A DNA stretch of 62,429 nt from Effusibacillus lacus (lineage in GTDB: Bacteria; Bacillota; Bacilli; Tumebacillales; Effusibacillaceae): NCBI RefSeq assembly GCF_002335525.1, contig NZ_BDUF01000053.1, positions 14,260 through 76,688 on the forward strand. Direction: 5' to 3'. A program made the translations under genes and the position numbers. The notes beneath the pieces were generated by a model. That model saw only the letters and a program-made list of their open reading frames with translations. It made no database searches and was not told the DNA's origin. The first letter of the stretch is position 1, and every line of letters begins with the position of its first letter. Below are positions 8,101 through 15,912 of the stretch, piece after piece.

Positions 8101-9510
8101 TTGCGTTCGCTTCAGAAGAAACTGGCGTTCATTCTGACCGGGTTGGCGGTGGCGGCCGTGCTCCTGTCCACCTGGATTCTGACTGCCTTTGACAGATATC
8201 ACTTTCAGCAATACGTCTCCCAAAACAAACAGCTGCGCAATGAACGAATCGTCCAGACCCTAGCCCACGCCTATGAGAAATCCGGCGGCTGGAAGAAGGA
8301 CACGGGGGCGCAAGTGGGGGAGTATTTGTCCCGGGAAGGAGTCGGCATCCGGTTGCTTGATTCCAACGGGAGCACTGTCTGGCAGTATGAGAGACTCAAT
8401 CCGCCACAGGACGCCCAATTGGAGGACACCCGTCATACCAAGCACTTGGAGAATCAGATGGCTTCCACAGATCGGATTGAAATCCAAAGCCACGGCCAAA
8501 CCATCGGGTTTGCGGAAGTCACTTACATTGATCCTGAATCTTACACTGCATTGGACTATCACTACTGGCAGGGCATGACCCAGGGGGTAGTCAGCGCCAT
8601 CCTGCCTGTTATCGTATTGTCCCTGGCTGTCAGTTGGCTTCTCTCCCGCCGGATTACCCAGCCGTTGACCGATATGATCGGGCTTGCCCGCAAGATGCGG
8701 GAAGGGCAGCTGAATGTGCGGGTCCGGCCGGAAAAAGGCGGGGACGAGCTGGCCCAACTGGCGCAGTCGCTAAACCACCTGGCGGAGGAGTTGCAGAAGC
8801 AGGACAAGCTCCGCAGGAACCTGACAGCCGATGTGGCCCATGAATTAAGGACACCCCTTACCACTCTGAAAAGCCACATCGAAGCCATGACCGAAGGGGT
8901 TTGGGAACCGACACCGGAACGGCTGCAGGGTTGTCAGGAGGAAGTGGAAAGGCTGATTGGCCTGGTCACCAGCTTGCAGTCATTGTCACAGGCGGAAAGC
9001 GACAGCCTGGTTATGAACCTGCGCGAAGAGGATGTGACGGACGCCACCCGGCAAGTGCTGAATATCATGGAGGCTGCCTTTGCCGCGAAGGGGGTCCGCC
9101 AGGAGTTTGATGGCGAAAGTGCCGTTTTGGCTTTGATTGATCGCGACAAGTGGAAACAGATCCTGATGAACCTGCTGGAAAACGCCTTGAAACACACCGA
9201 ACCGGGGGGCAAAGTGAGGGTGTCGGTAGGCATGCAACGGGTCCCCGGCGGCGGGGGCGGTCTCCACGGGAGCAATCACAATGTTTTGGTCACTGTGGCC
9301 GATACGGGCAAGGGCATTGAGGCGGAACATGTACCTTATATCTTTGAGAGGTTCTACCGGGCAGATCCGTCTCGTACCCGTACCACAGGAGGGGCGGGAA
9401 TTGGACTCACCATCGTGAAAAAACTGGTCGAGGCGCATGGAGGAACCATCGAGGTGAAAAGTGAACCGGGAGCCGGGACGGAGTTCCGGATCCGGTTGCC
9501 CGGAGCGTGA
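8101..9510 (+). CDS. Sensor histidine kinase
   Basis: 469 residues from a TTG. Two membrane helices (about 10-32 and 160-182) flank an extracytoplasmic sensor region; then HAMP, a HisKA dimerisation domain with phospho-acceptor H247 in DVAHELRTPL, and an HATPase domain with N box LLENALKH and G boxes DTGKGI and TGGAGIGLTI. A Gly-rich insert (PGGGGGLHG) sits within the ATPase domain. It phosphorylates the regulator encoded just upstream; the signal is unknown. Confidence 0.94.
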   Translation: MRSLQKKLAFILTGLAVAAVLLSTWILTAFDRYHFQQYVSQNKQLRNERIVQTLAHAYEKSGGWKKDTGAQVGEYLSREGVGIRLLDSNGSTVWQYERLNPPQDAQLEDTRHTKHLENQMASTDRIEIQSHGQTIGFAEVTYIDPESYTALDYHYWQGMTQGVVSAILPVIVLSLAVSWLLSRRITQPLTDMIGLARKMREGQLNVRVRPEKGGDELAQLAQSLNHLAEELQKQDKLRRNLTADVAHELRTPLTTLKSHIEAMTEGVWEPTPERLQGCQEEVERLIGLVTSLQSLSQAESDSLVMNLREEDVTDATRQVLNIMEAAFAAKGVRQEFDGESAVLALIDRDKWKQILMNLLENALKHTEPGGKVRVSVGMQRVPGGGGGLHGSNHNVLVTVADTGKGIEAEHVPYIFERFYRADPSRTRTTGGAGIGLTIVKKLVEAHGGTIEVKSEPGAGTEFRIRLPGA

Positions 9511-9591
9511 TTGGGGGCCTTATTATTTCCAAAATACCGAATGGTCGTTCATTCATTTTGTTGGTATGCTGGAGGAAAGGGGGTTCGATTG

Positions 9592-11340
9592 ATGCAGAAG
9601 AGGTTACGTCCGCTTACGATTGATTCGTATTTTCCGCTGCTTGGCGTTGGCAAAGGAAAGGTGAAAGCCGATTTGTACCTGCGCGGGGCAAAGGTGATCA
9701 ACGTCTATACGGGAGAAGTGCAAACAGCAAACGTAGCGGTCAAAGGCAAACATATAGCCTACGTCGGTCCATCGGAGGAGATGGTCGGACCGAGTACGGA
9801 AGTTGTGGAGCTGGAGGGGAGATTTTTGTGCCCCGGTTATATCGAACCTCATTGCCATCCGTTCCAGGTTTACAATCCCGATTCCTTGGCCCGGTTTGTC
9901 CTGCCCCATGGCACGACGACCATGGTCAATGACAACATGGGGCTGTACATGCTGGTAGGAGCAGACAGGTTCCTCAGGATGATCGAAGAGATGGGTTCCT
10001 GGCCTGTCAAAATGTTGTGGAGTGTACGGTTGGACCCGCAGACCCACTCGGAAGAACTGGATAAATTTTTTACTCCGGATCTTATGAAACAATTGGTATC
10101 CCATCCTTTGGTTGTCCAGTCGGGGGAACTGACCGCTTGGCCCCAGCTGCTGGGCGGAGACATGCGGATTGCGGAGAACATTCTCGAGACCCTGCGGATT
10201 GGAAAACGGTTGGAGGGGCATTTGCCGGGTGCGTCCCTTGAGACTCTCTCGATGCTGGCTGCCGCAGGCGTGTCGGCCGATCATGAAGCCATGACGGCGG
10301 AAGAGGCGCTTCGCCGACTGCGGATTGGCCTGTGGACCACACTTCGGTACAGTTCCCTGCGTCCGGATTTGCCGGAGATTGTAAGAGGCCTTGCCGGGTA
10401 CAAAGGTGACACGAAACGGATGATGATGACCACGGATGGAGCGACACCCGCTTTTCTGAAGGACGGGTTTACGGATCATATGCTTAAGGTTGCCATGGAG
10501 TCGGGGATGGACCCGATGACCGCCTATCAGTTGGTGACCATTAACCCTGCCACCTATTACGGGCTGGATGGGGAAGTGGGAGGAATTGCGCCGGGAAGAT
10601 TGGCCGATATTCTGGTATTGGAAGACCTGGACCGCCCCACCCCTGTTGCCGTATTGGCAGAAGGGAAATGGGCAGCGCGGGAAGGCAGACTTCTCCAGGA
10701 ATGGCCCCAGTTGGATTGGGAAGGGTATGGATTGCAGAAGATCCGGGAAGAGTGGCGAATGTCCGGGGATGATTTTGCAATGAAGGCGGAATTACCCGTG
10801 ATACGTTTGGAAAATCCGGCCATTACCCGGCTGGAACCGCTGCCTGATGATGGAGGCGGAGCGGACCCCGGGGGTGCCGACGGGATCGTTCATGCTGCAT
10901 TGATTGGTCAGGATGGAAGCTGGATTGTGGAAAGCAAACTCAGTGGATTGGCGGATCGCCTGGACGGCATCGCCAGCTCGTATACGGCTTCCGACGGCAT
11001 TGTGGCGGCAGGGCAGAACCGGGAAGCGATGGCGCAAGCGGTCAACCGGGTGCTGGAAATTGGCGGAGGCATTGTCATTGTGGAAGACGGGAAGATCCTG
11101 TTCGAGCTTGAGATGCCGATTGCCGGAGGAATGGCTGTGGAAGACATGGAAACCGTCATCCGTAAGGTCGAGCACTTCGAACAGCTGTTGTATGAGCGGG
11201 GGCATCCGCATTATGACCCTATTTACACATTCTTGTTCATTTCCTCGACCCATCTCCCCGAAGTCCGGTTGACAGCGAAAGGCGTGCTGCATGTAAAAAG
11301 CGGAAAAATACTTAATGAACCAAAGAGGGTATTCTCATGA
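9592..11340 (+). CDS. Adenine deaminase-like amidohydrolase (YerA type)
   Basis: 582 residues. N-terminal amidohydrolase strands lead to the metal-binding EPHCHPFQ (H87, H89), further conserved regions include SADHEAMTAEEALRRL and VTINPATYYGLDGEVGGIAPG, and a C-terminal adenine-deaminase-type domain follows. The PHCHP form with NDN downstream resembles B. subtilis YerA, a putative adenine deaminase, more than AdeC. ATG at 9592 is preferred to the upstream frame start because GGAGGAAAGGGGG lies eight bases before it. Probably purine salvage or cleavage of a related cyclic amide; the exact substrate is not settled. Confidence 0.85.
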   Translation: MQKRLRPLTIDSYFPLLGVGKGKVKADLYLRGAKVINVYTGEVQTANVAVKGKHIAYVGPSEEMVGPSTEVVELEGRFLCPGYIEPHCHPFQVYNPDSLARFVLPHGTTTMVNDNMGLYMLVGADRFLRMIEEMGSWPVKMLWSVRLDPQTHSEELDKFFTPDLMKQLVSHPLVVQSGELTAWPQLLGGDMRIAENILETLRIGKRLEGHLPGASLETLSMLAAAGVSADHEAMTAEEALRRLRIGLWTTLRYSSLRPDLPEIVRGLAGYKGDTKRMMMTTDGATPAFLKDGFTDHMLKVAMESGMDPMTAYQLVTINPATYYGLDGEVGGIAPGRLADILVLEDLDRPTPVAVLAEGKWAAREGRLLQEWPQLDWEGYGLQKIREEWRMSGDDFAMKAELPVIRLENPAITRLEPLPDDGGGADPGGADGIVHAALIGQDGSWIVESKLSGLADRLDGIASSYTASDGIVAAGQNREAMAQAVNRVLEIGGGIVIVEDGKILFELEMPIAGGMAVEDMETVIRKVEHFEQLLYERGHPHYDPIYTFLFISSTHLPEVRLTAKGVLHVKSGKILNEPKRVFS

Positions 11341-11369
11341 CAAAGGACAAAATCCGCTAATTCTATTCA

Positions 11370-11409
11370 ATATACGCCGTTTCTAGCGAAATCCTCCGTT
11401 CATATGATA
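11370..11409 (+). promoter_or_regulatory. Promoter candidate for the 11410 small RNA
   Basis: A 16-base sequence ATATACGCCGTTTCTA starts at 11370 and CATATGATA (CATANNNTA, SigK-like -10) starts 31 bases later at 11401. The identical 16-mer recurs at 15151, again exactly 31 bases before a CRTANNNTA box. The repeated spacing is the main evidence for a promoter. Confidence 0.45.
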
Positions 11410-11496
11410 AGGTACCCAATGGGAAACTCCAAGAAGTCCATCCGTACATTGGGTCTCTCCTTTCTGAGCCGCCCTTGTTCAGGGCGGCTTCTTTCG
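11410..11496 (+). ncRNA. Candidate small structured RNA
   Basis: Between two convergent genes, a promoter-like block is followed by about 85 bases with no ribosome binding site. An eight-base perfect inverted repeat (ACCCAATG ... CATTGGGT) is followed by a strong terminator. I do not recognise an Rfam family. It could instead be the 3' UTR of the amidohydrolase gene. Confidence 0.4.
11467..11496 (+). terminator. Rho-independent terminator
   Basis: AGCCGCCCT / AGGGCGGCT, nine perfect pairs with a five-base loop, then TCTTTCGT. Lies between the convergent amidohydrolase and enolase-superfamily genes. Confidence 0.8.
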
Positions 11497-11521
11497 TATG
11501 GTCTGCCCGCAGGTACGCAGA

Positions 11522-12652
11522 CTACACGTACGTACTGCCGTCCCACCGATGCTTCTCAAGAATATCCTGATTCAGTTCGACCCCGATTCCGGTCCCGGAA
11601 GGAATCGCCACTTTCCCATTGACAGGCTGCAGCGGAACAAGGGCGGTAAACGGATTTTCCATGAAGTCCCACTCCACCGGTTCGATTTTGTTCCCGTCCA
11701 TCTTGCTCCAGGGAGCCAGGCAGGCATGGGCGAACAGCGCATATAAACGGGAAAGTCCTCCGTCAAACGCATGGGGAGATACCCGGGTACCAAAGTGCCG
11801 CCCCAGTTGAAGGGTATCCCTGTACCCTTCAATTCCATCCCCATGCATCACATCCGGTTGAATCATGTCGAGGGCTCCTTCCTGCAACAGGGGCAGGAAG
11901 TCGGCTGCGCTTTTCAGGTTCTCGCCCCCGGCCACAGGTACCGGCAGAACGGTCCGGAGCCGTTTGTAGTCGGACACCCGGTTCATCGGCATCGGTTCTT
12001 CCAACCACAAAAGGTTGTCGTATTTCCTGGCCCATTTGCGAAAGAGCGGCTCCCATTGCCTTGCCGCCGCCAGGTCATAGCTCTGGTTGGCGTCCACCGC
12101 CAGCCCGATTTTTCCTTCCAACAAGTGTTGCAAAGACCGGATATGGTCCTGGTCTTCCCGCAGGGTGCGGCCGCCAATCTTCACTTTGATCTGTTGGAAC
12201 CCGCTGTTGACAGCCTTCTCCACCAGCCCCAGCGAGTGTCGTATCCAATCGTCCCGCTCCGAATAGGACTGAAAAGACGCATAGACAGGTACTTTCTCCC
12301 GCCATGCGCCTCCCCATAAATCCGTCACAGACAATCCGGCCGATTTGGCGACAATTTCGGTAAGCGCCATGCTTACACCTGCCGCTGTCCGCTGGTGCCA
12401 CTTTTTCACCGTTTTGACCAGGTGGAGCCGGTCAGTCGCCTTCTTTCCCAATAAGCAGGGGATGATTCGTTCCCGGAATCCCTTGTCCAGGGTAGGAAGC
12501 CAATCAATAATCTCACCCCAGCCCTCAATGCCCGAACGGGTTGTAATGCGGAACAAATAGCAGGAACGGTATTTCTTGTAGCCATTGGCATCGCCGTAAG
12601 GCTGCGGAAGTTGGTACAGCAGAGGAAATGTATCGATTCGTTCAATCAGCAA
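11522..12652 (-). CDS. Enolase-superfamily enzyme, mandelate racemase subgroup
   Basis: 376 residues; TTG start seven bases after a perfect AAGGAGGT. Capping domain first, then a barrel carrying K156-x-K158 in IKVKIG, metal ligands D187, E219 and E244 (AVDANQ, WLEEP, GGEN), and the D267/H294 region ([17 protein letters not shown]) typical of the mandelate racemase subgroup. These enzymes abstract a proton alpha to a carboxylate: sugar-acid dehydratases, racemases or muconate cycloisomerases. The catalytic set looks complete. Substrate not assignable; it has no obvious pathway partners next to it. Confidence 0.87.
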   Translation of the reverse strand: MLIERIDTFPLLYQLPQPYGDANGYKKYRSCYLFRITTRSGIEGWGEIIDWLPTLDKGFRERIIPCLLGKKATDRLHLVKTVKKWHQRTAAGVSMALTEIVAKSAGLSVTDLWGGAWREKVPVYASFQSYSERDDWIRHSLGLVEKAVNSGFQQIKVKIGGRTLREDQDHIRSLQHLLEGKIGLAVDANQSYDLAAARQWEPLFRKWARKYDNLLWLEEPMPMNRVSDYKRLRTVLPVPVAGGENLKSAADFLPLLQEGALDMIQPDVMHGDGIEGYRDTLQLGRHFGTRVSPHAFDGGLSRLYALFAHACLAPWSKMDGNKIEPVEWDFMENPFTALVPLQPVNGKVAIPSGTGIGVELNQDILEKHRWDGSTYV

Positions 12653-12841
12653 GGGGTGACCTCCTTGTGGTTGGCAACAGTTCTACATGGTCATTATTAC
12701 AGATCCCGCAGAAGCTTATTCCTTTTCAGGACATATCCCATTTGGCAGGAGGCCAGGATTGGTGGTTTTATACGATGGCAATTGGGAAGCTATTTTTGAA
12801 AACCGGTTCTCATGATGTTTACATAAAGTTTCTATAGCAAT

Positions 12842-13031
12842 AATAAGCCTGATTTTCAGGCCTATTATTGATTTCTTGCTTTTCGCTTGAGTAATAGGCC
12901 TGATTTTCAGTTCTATTCGGGGGAATTTTTGAGTGCCAGGTAAAAAACAGGATATAGGCCTGAGAAACAGTCTTATTTACCGGTGGATCATGGGATCGGG
13001 TAAAATAAGACTGAAAAACAGCTCAAATTCA
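12842..13031. repeat. Four-unit phased dyad element A
   Basis: Four imperfect palindromes with arms AATAGGCCTG / CAGGCCTATT and a five-base centre begin at 12842, 12893, 12953 and 13004, spaced 51, 60 and 51. Units 1-2 have T-rich centres (GATTTTC), units 3-4 A-rich ones (GAGAAAC, GAAAAAC). The spacers are unique. Element B at 36927 uses the same unit sequence. The element fills most of the 12653-13115 gap; nothing else was seen in that gap. Confidence 0.85.
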
Positions 13032-13115
13032 GCTTGGGCGGGCAGTCGGCATTTCAGCCGATGGGAGCCCTAATACTAATTTCGTATGAAATACAGATCG
13101 ATTAGGAGGATAGGA

Positions 13116-13337
13116 ATGCTGCGAGTTGCGGTAGGATCCAGTAATCCGGCCAAGGTAAAGGCTGTACAAGCTGCTTTTGAAGCGCTGGGACATCAGGTGC
13201 ATGTTGTCGGGTTTGATGTGGAGTCCGGGGTGTCGGCACAGCCTTTTTCCGATGAGGAAACTGTTGAAGGGGCCCTGAATCGTGCGAAAGCGGCGATCCA
13301 TATGCAGTCTGATCAGGGTCCCTTTGAACTTAAATGA
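13116..13337 (+). pseudogene. Truncated inosine/xanthosine triphosphatase (YjjX/DUF84)
   Basis: The first ~65 residues match the family start (VAVGSSNPAKVKAVQAAF, then GVSAQPFSDEETVEGALNRA). The frame then stops at 13337, giving 73 residues against about 170 in intact proteins. The start follows TTAGGAGGATAGGA. Intact enzymes hydrolyse damaged purine nucleotides. The product here lacks most of the fold and is unlikely to work. It is the first of three decayed genes in a row. Confidence 0.8.
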
Positions 13338-13429
13338 ATGATCATTCATTGTCTATGGGTGGTCTGCCCGCCCTGCTTGCCACGTACTGTTAAGCATAAG
13401 GTATTACCACATACCGTGGGGGCGATGGA

Positions 13430-13510
13430 ATGCACAAGTTTCTGATTCACCGGAACATTGTCCCTGGCGATTACGTTCATGTCCATAATATCAAAAGCGC
13501 AAGGTGGTAA
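13430..13510 (+). pseudogene. SuyA/UxaA SAF-domain remnant with internal deletion
   Basis: The 26-codon frame begins MHKFLIH, like the start of SuyA-type small subunits, and passes straight into PGDYVHVHNIKS, the signature near the end of the same domain. About 70 residues between are gone. A GGGGGCGATGG ribosome site is still present. In intact systems this SAF subunit pairs with a large dehydratase or sulfo-lyase subunit, whose remnant follows four bases later. Confidence 0.65.
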
Positions 13511-13513
13511 AGC

Positions 13514-13690
13514 GTGGCAAACCTTTATGGATACAGACGGGAAAATGGGACGGTCGGCATCCGCAACCATGTGGTAGTCATTCCTGTAGACGATCTGTCC
13601 AACGCGGCTTGTGAAGCGGTTGCCAGACAGGTGACTGGAACCTTTACCATTCCGCACCCTTTTGGATTTTGTCAAGCTTACACCGATTGA
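13514..13690 (+). pseudogene. SuyB/UxaA large-subunit remnant
   Basis: 58 residues from GTG 13514. [19 protein letters not shown] and IPHPFGFCQ match the N-terminus of the D-galactarate dehydratase / altronate hydrolase / sulfolactate sulfo-lyase large subunit, normally about 380-400 residues. A stop at 13688 and the immediate start of the next gene show that the rest has been lost. Confidence 0.75.
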
Positions 13691-13704
13691 AAGGGGGGGC
13701 CGGT

Positions 13705-14652
13705 TTGGGGCTGGTTATTGCGGAAGATCTATGGCAGCCGCTTCCCGAATGGGCAAGGAACAAATATGAAATCGTATATGATCCGAGACTTTATGCAGAC
13801 AGAGATCGCCTGCAAACGGTGGCAAAGAGCGCTAAAGCTTTGATCGTTCGCAACAAGACCCTTGTCGACCGGGAGTTGTTGGAACAGTTGCCCGAGCTGA
13901 GGGTTATAGGCAGGTTGGGTGTGGGTTTGGACAATATCGACCTGGAGACATGCCGTGAGCGGAAGGTGAAGGTAGTGGCCGCCAGGGGCTGCAATGCAAA
14001 TGCTGTCGCCGAATATGTCATAGCCGCCATGTTCCACACTGTCAGACCGCTTAACCAGTACGACAAGTCAGTCCGAAATGGTGCTTGGGACCGTTTCCAA
14101 TGCATGGGCGGGGAACTCCACGGGCGTACTCTGGGGCTGATCGGCGTGGGAGACATCGGCCAACGAGTCGCGTTCCGGACCCGATCATTGGGAATTCGTG
14201 TAATAGCCCATGACCCTTATGTACTGGCTTCAAACATGGTGGTACAGGATTTCGGCGTTCACCTGCTTCCGCTGGAAGAGGTTTGCCGGTTATCCGACTT
14301 CCTGTCCGTTCATGTTCCGCTGACCTCTGCCACCCGACATCTGATTGGGGAAAGAGAACTGTCTATCATGAAAGACACAGCGGTACTCATCAATACATCT
14401 CGCGGTGGCATTCTTGACGAATCCGCATTATTCAAGTCTCTAAAGCAATCTCCCCGGCGATATGCCGTCCTTGATGTCAGGGAGAAGGAACCACCCGACG
14501 CCAAGGATTCCCTGCAGGAATTGCCCAATGTACTGCTGACTCCCCACATTGCGGGAATCACTCATGAATCGTCGGAACGGGTTGTGGAGTTGGTGTTGGG
14601 AGATATTGACCGGGTTCTGTCGGGCTTGCCCGCTGTTTCTGCTGTTGTTTAA
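13705..14652 (+). CDS. D-isomer-specific 2-hydroxyacid dehydrogenase (SlcC/SerA-like)
   Basis: 315 residues from TTG 13705, behind AAAGGGGGGG. Rossmann motif GVGDIGQ, the catalytic Arg in NTSRGG, and the catalytic His in TPHIAG are all present; no ACT domain, so it is shorter than a biosynthetic SerA. The position behind SuyA/SuyB-type remnants suggests the (S)-sulfolactate dehydrogenase SlcC of sulfolactate catabolism, where slcC and suyAB are neighbours. This is inference; a glyoxylate or phosphoglycerate dehydrogenase remains possible. The gene itself looks intact. Confidence 0.8.
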   Translation: MGLVIAEDLWQPLPEWARNKYEIVYDPRLYADRDRLQTVAKSAKALIVRNKTLVDRELLEQLPELRVIGRLGVGLDNIDLETCRERKVKVVAARGCNANAVAEYVIAAMFHTVRPLNQYDKSVRNGAWDRFQCMGGELHGRTLGLIGVGDIGQRVAFRTRSLGIRVIAHDPYVLASNMVVQDFGVHLLPLEEVCRLSDFLSVHVPLTSATRHLIGERELSIMKDTAVLINTSRGGILDESALFKSLKQSPRRYAVLDVREKEPPDAKDSLQELPNVLLTPHIAGITHESSERVVELVLGDIDRVLSGLPAVSAVV

Positions 14653-14684
14653 ACCGAGGCACCCATATAGCAGATACATGCAGA

Positions 14685-14722
14685 AAGCGGCGCCCTTTAA
14701 CCAAGGGTGCCGCTTATCTATA
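14685..14722 (+). terminator. Probable terminator
   Basis: AAGCGGCGCCCTT / AAGGGTGCCGCTT, one mismatch, five-base loop, followed by a weak A/T-rich tail. Lies between the dehydrogenase gene and the convergent small membrane protein genes. Confidence 0.6.
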
Positions 14723-14735
14723 ACGAGGATCAAGT

Positions 14736-14861
14736 TCAGGGTCCAACCTGAACTGTTTCACAAACGGTTTTGTAGACGGGTGGCACCAGTAGGAAGAAAA
14801 GAACAAAAATAATCAGGAAAACTACAGCCCAACGAGTATATCCTCCAAAAGTTCCGTACAT
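14736..14861 (-). CDS. Small single-pass membrane protein (family member 1)
   Basis: 41 residues from ATG behind AAAGGAGAG. Starts MYGTFGGYTRWAVVFLIIF, a conserved Gly/Tyr head leading into one membrane helix, then LVPPVYKTVCETVQVGP. Four close relatives lie in this window. The length and single helix resemble YjcZ-type sporulation peptides, but I cannot claim membership. 36 bases after member 2, so co-transcribed with it. Confidence 0.75.
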   Translation of the reverse strand: MYGTFGGYTRWAVVFLIIFVLFFLLVPPVYKTVCETVQVGP

Positions 14862-14897
14862 AGTGTTCTCTCCTTTCAATTTTGTTTGATCATGGGA

Positions 14898-14999
14898 TTA
14901 ATAGCCTACACCAGTGGGAGGCACAAGCAAGATAAAGAGTACAAAGATAATCAGAAAGACTACAGCCCATTGAGTATAACCACCAAAAGTTCCGTACAT
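14898..14999 (-). CDS. Small single-pass membrane protein (family member 2)
   Basis: 33 residues from ATG behind GAGGAGGGTAAC. Same head (MYGTFGGYTQWAVVFLIIF) and helix, with a shorter tail ending PPTGVGY. First gene of the minus-strand pair. CATAAGGTA (CATANNNTA) lies upstream on the same strand at about 15024-15032, consistent with mother-cell sporulation control. Confidence 0.75.
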   Translation of the reverse strand: MYGTFGGYTQWAVVFLIIFVLFILLVPPTGVGY

Positions 15000-15150
15000 T
15001 GTTACCCTCCTCTCATACAAGACTGCTTTACCTTATGTAAGATTACGAATCCATGCAACGGCTATAGACTATTTTTAAACAAATCATCCTGTCCCTTTGT
15101 CACGGCCGACTAAATTCATTGGGTAATTGACTGTTTATAACGGTCCATAG

Positions 15151-15190
15151 ATATACGCCGTTTCTAAGTACATGTAAGACACGTATCTTA
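15151..15190 (+). promoter_or_regulatory. Promoter candidate for members 3 and 4
   Basis: Second copy of ATATACGCCGTTTCTA (15151-15166) followed 31 bases after its start by CGTATCTTA (15182-15190), the same arrangement as at 11370. It lies 30 bases before the member 3 start. Confidence 0.45.
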
Positions 15191-15219
15191 AAACAGATTC
15201 AACGAAAGGAGGAATATCA

Positions 15220-15318
15220 TTGACCGGATGCTTTGGAGGATACACTCGGTGGGCGGTTGTATTCCTGATTATCTTCGTACTTTTCTTCTTGTTGGTTCCC
15301 TATAACGGAGTCTACTAA
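15220..15318 (+). CDS. Small single-pass membrane protein (family member 3)
   Basis: 32 residues from a TTG start behind AAAGGAGGAATATCA. MTGCFGGYTRWAVVFLIIF, then a helix end LLVPYNGVY. Differs from members 1 and 2 mainly at residues 2-4 and in the tail. Confidence 0.75.
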   Translation: MTGCFGGYTRWAVVFLIIFVLFFLLVPYNGVY

Positions 15319-15351
15319 TATCGATTATTAAGAGAGGAGAAGGGAGAACGC

Positions 15352-15474
15352 ATGGACATTTTTGGTGGATACACCCGGTGGGCGGTAGTTTTCTTGATTA
15401 TCTTTGTTCTGCTGTTCCTACTCGTTCCACCTGCTTACCAGACAGTTTGCACAACTGTTCCTGTGGGGCCGTAA
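15352..15474 (+). CDS. Small single-pass membrane protein (family member 4)
   Basis: 40 residues from ATG behind AGGAGAAGGGAG. MDIFGGYTRWAVVFLIIF, helix, then PPAYQTVCTTVPVGP, a tail nearly matching member 1 with its single Cys. The two strands thus carry one long-tailed and one short-tailed member each, facing apart. Confidence 0.75.
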   Translation: MDIFGGYTRWAVVFLIIFVLLFLLVPPAYQTVCTTVPVGP

Positions 15475-15509
15475 ATTAAACAATACTTTTTAGAAACAGG
15501 AGGATCCAA

Positions 15510-15836
15510 ATGAAAAAGAGAAGCAAAAAAGGTATGAAAAATCATACTAATAACAAAAAGCCGGTTCAATATAAGAAAATTGATGGGGAACTCGTGCAAT
15601 TGATTCAACAACCTACAGCCGGAATTGTAGGAAGACGCGGTGCGCTGATTCAACAACCTACAGCCGGAATTGTGGGAGTCCCCGGCGGTGCATTAATTCA
15701 ACAACCTACAGCCGGAATTGTGGGAGTCCCCGGCGGTGCATTAATTCAACAACCTACAGCCGGAATTGTAGGCGGTTACGGCTATTTCGGGGGATACGGT
15801 CCTGTTGTCAGAAGAACAGTCACTTACCATTATTAA
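15510..15836 (+). CDS. QQPTAG tandem-repeat protein, plus-strand copy
   Basis: 108 residues from ATG behind CAGGAGGATCC. A basic head (KKRSKKG...NNKK) is followed by four copies of LIQQPTAGIVG separated by 4-5 residue linkers (RRGA, VPGGA), then a Gly/Tyr tail ending HY. The repeats are close to identical at DNA level (about 48 bp), so the array can expand or shrink. No family recognised. It lies 36 bases after member 4 of the small membrane family and may share its transcript. Composition suggests a structural, possibly spore-coat or exosporium, component; inference only. Confidence 0.75.
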   Translation: MKKRSKKGMKNHTNNKKPVQYKKIDGELVQLIQQPTAGIVGRRGALIQQPTAGIVGVPGGALIQQPTAGIVGVPGGALIQQPTAGIVGGYGYFGGYGPVVRRTVTYHY

Positions 15837-15868
15837 ATCGTTAGTATCAAACAGATATTTATAAATAG

Positions 15869-15904
15869 AAACAACCCGGCTTCCAGGTGATAGCCGGGTT
15901 GTTT
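15869..15904. terminator. Bidirectional terminator
   Basis: AAACAACCCGGCT / AGCCGGGTTGTTT, 13 perfect pairs, serving the two convergent QQPTAG genes. Confidence 0.85.
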
Positions 15905-15912
15905 CACTTTCC

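Noticed and set aside
9604-10479. 291-codon open frame opposite the amidohydrolase
   Set aside because: Antisense shadow of a clear coding gene; no recognisable domain.
12842-13031. Elements A-F as CRISPR arrays (25-bp repeats, 25-35 bp spacers)
   Set aside because: Repeats are too divergent within an array, orientation flips halfway, there are always at most four units, spacing is fixed by position, and no cas gene is present.
13346-13675. 109-codon minus-strand frame over the SuyA/SuyB remnants
   Set aside because: The plus strand carries recognisable protein remnants; the minus frame shows no motif or ribosome site.
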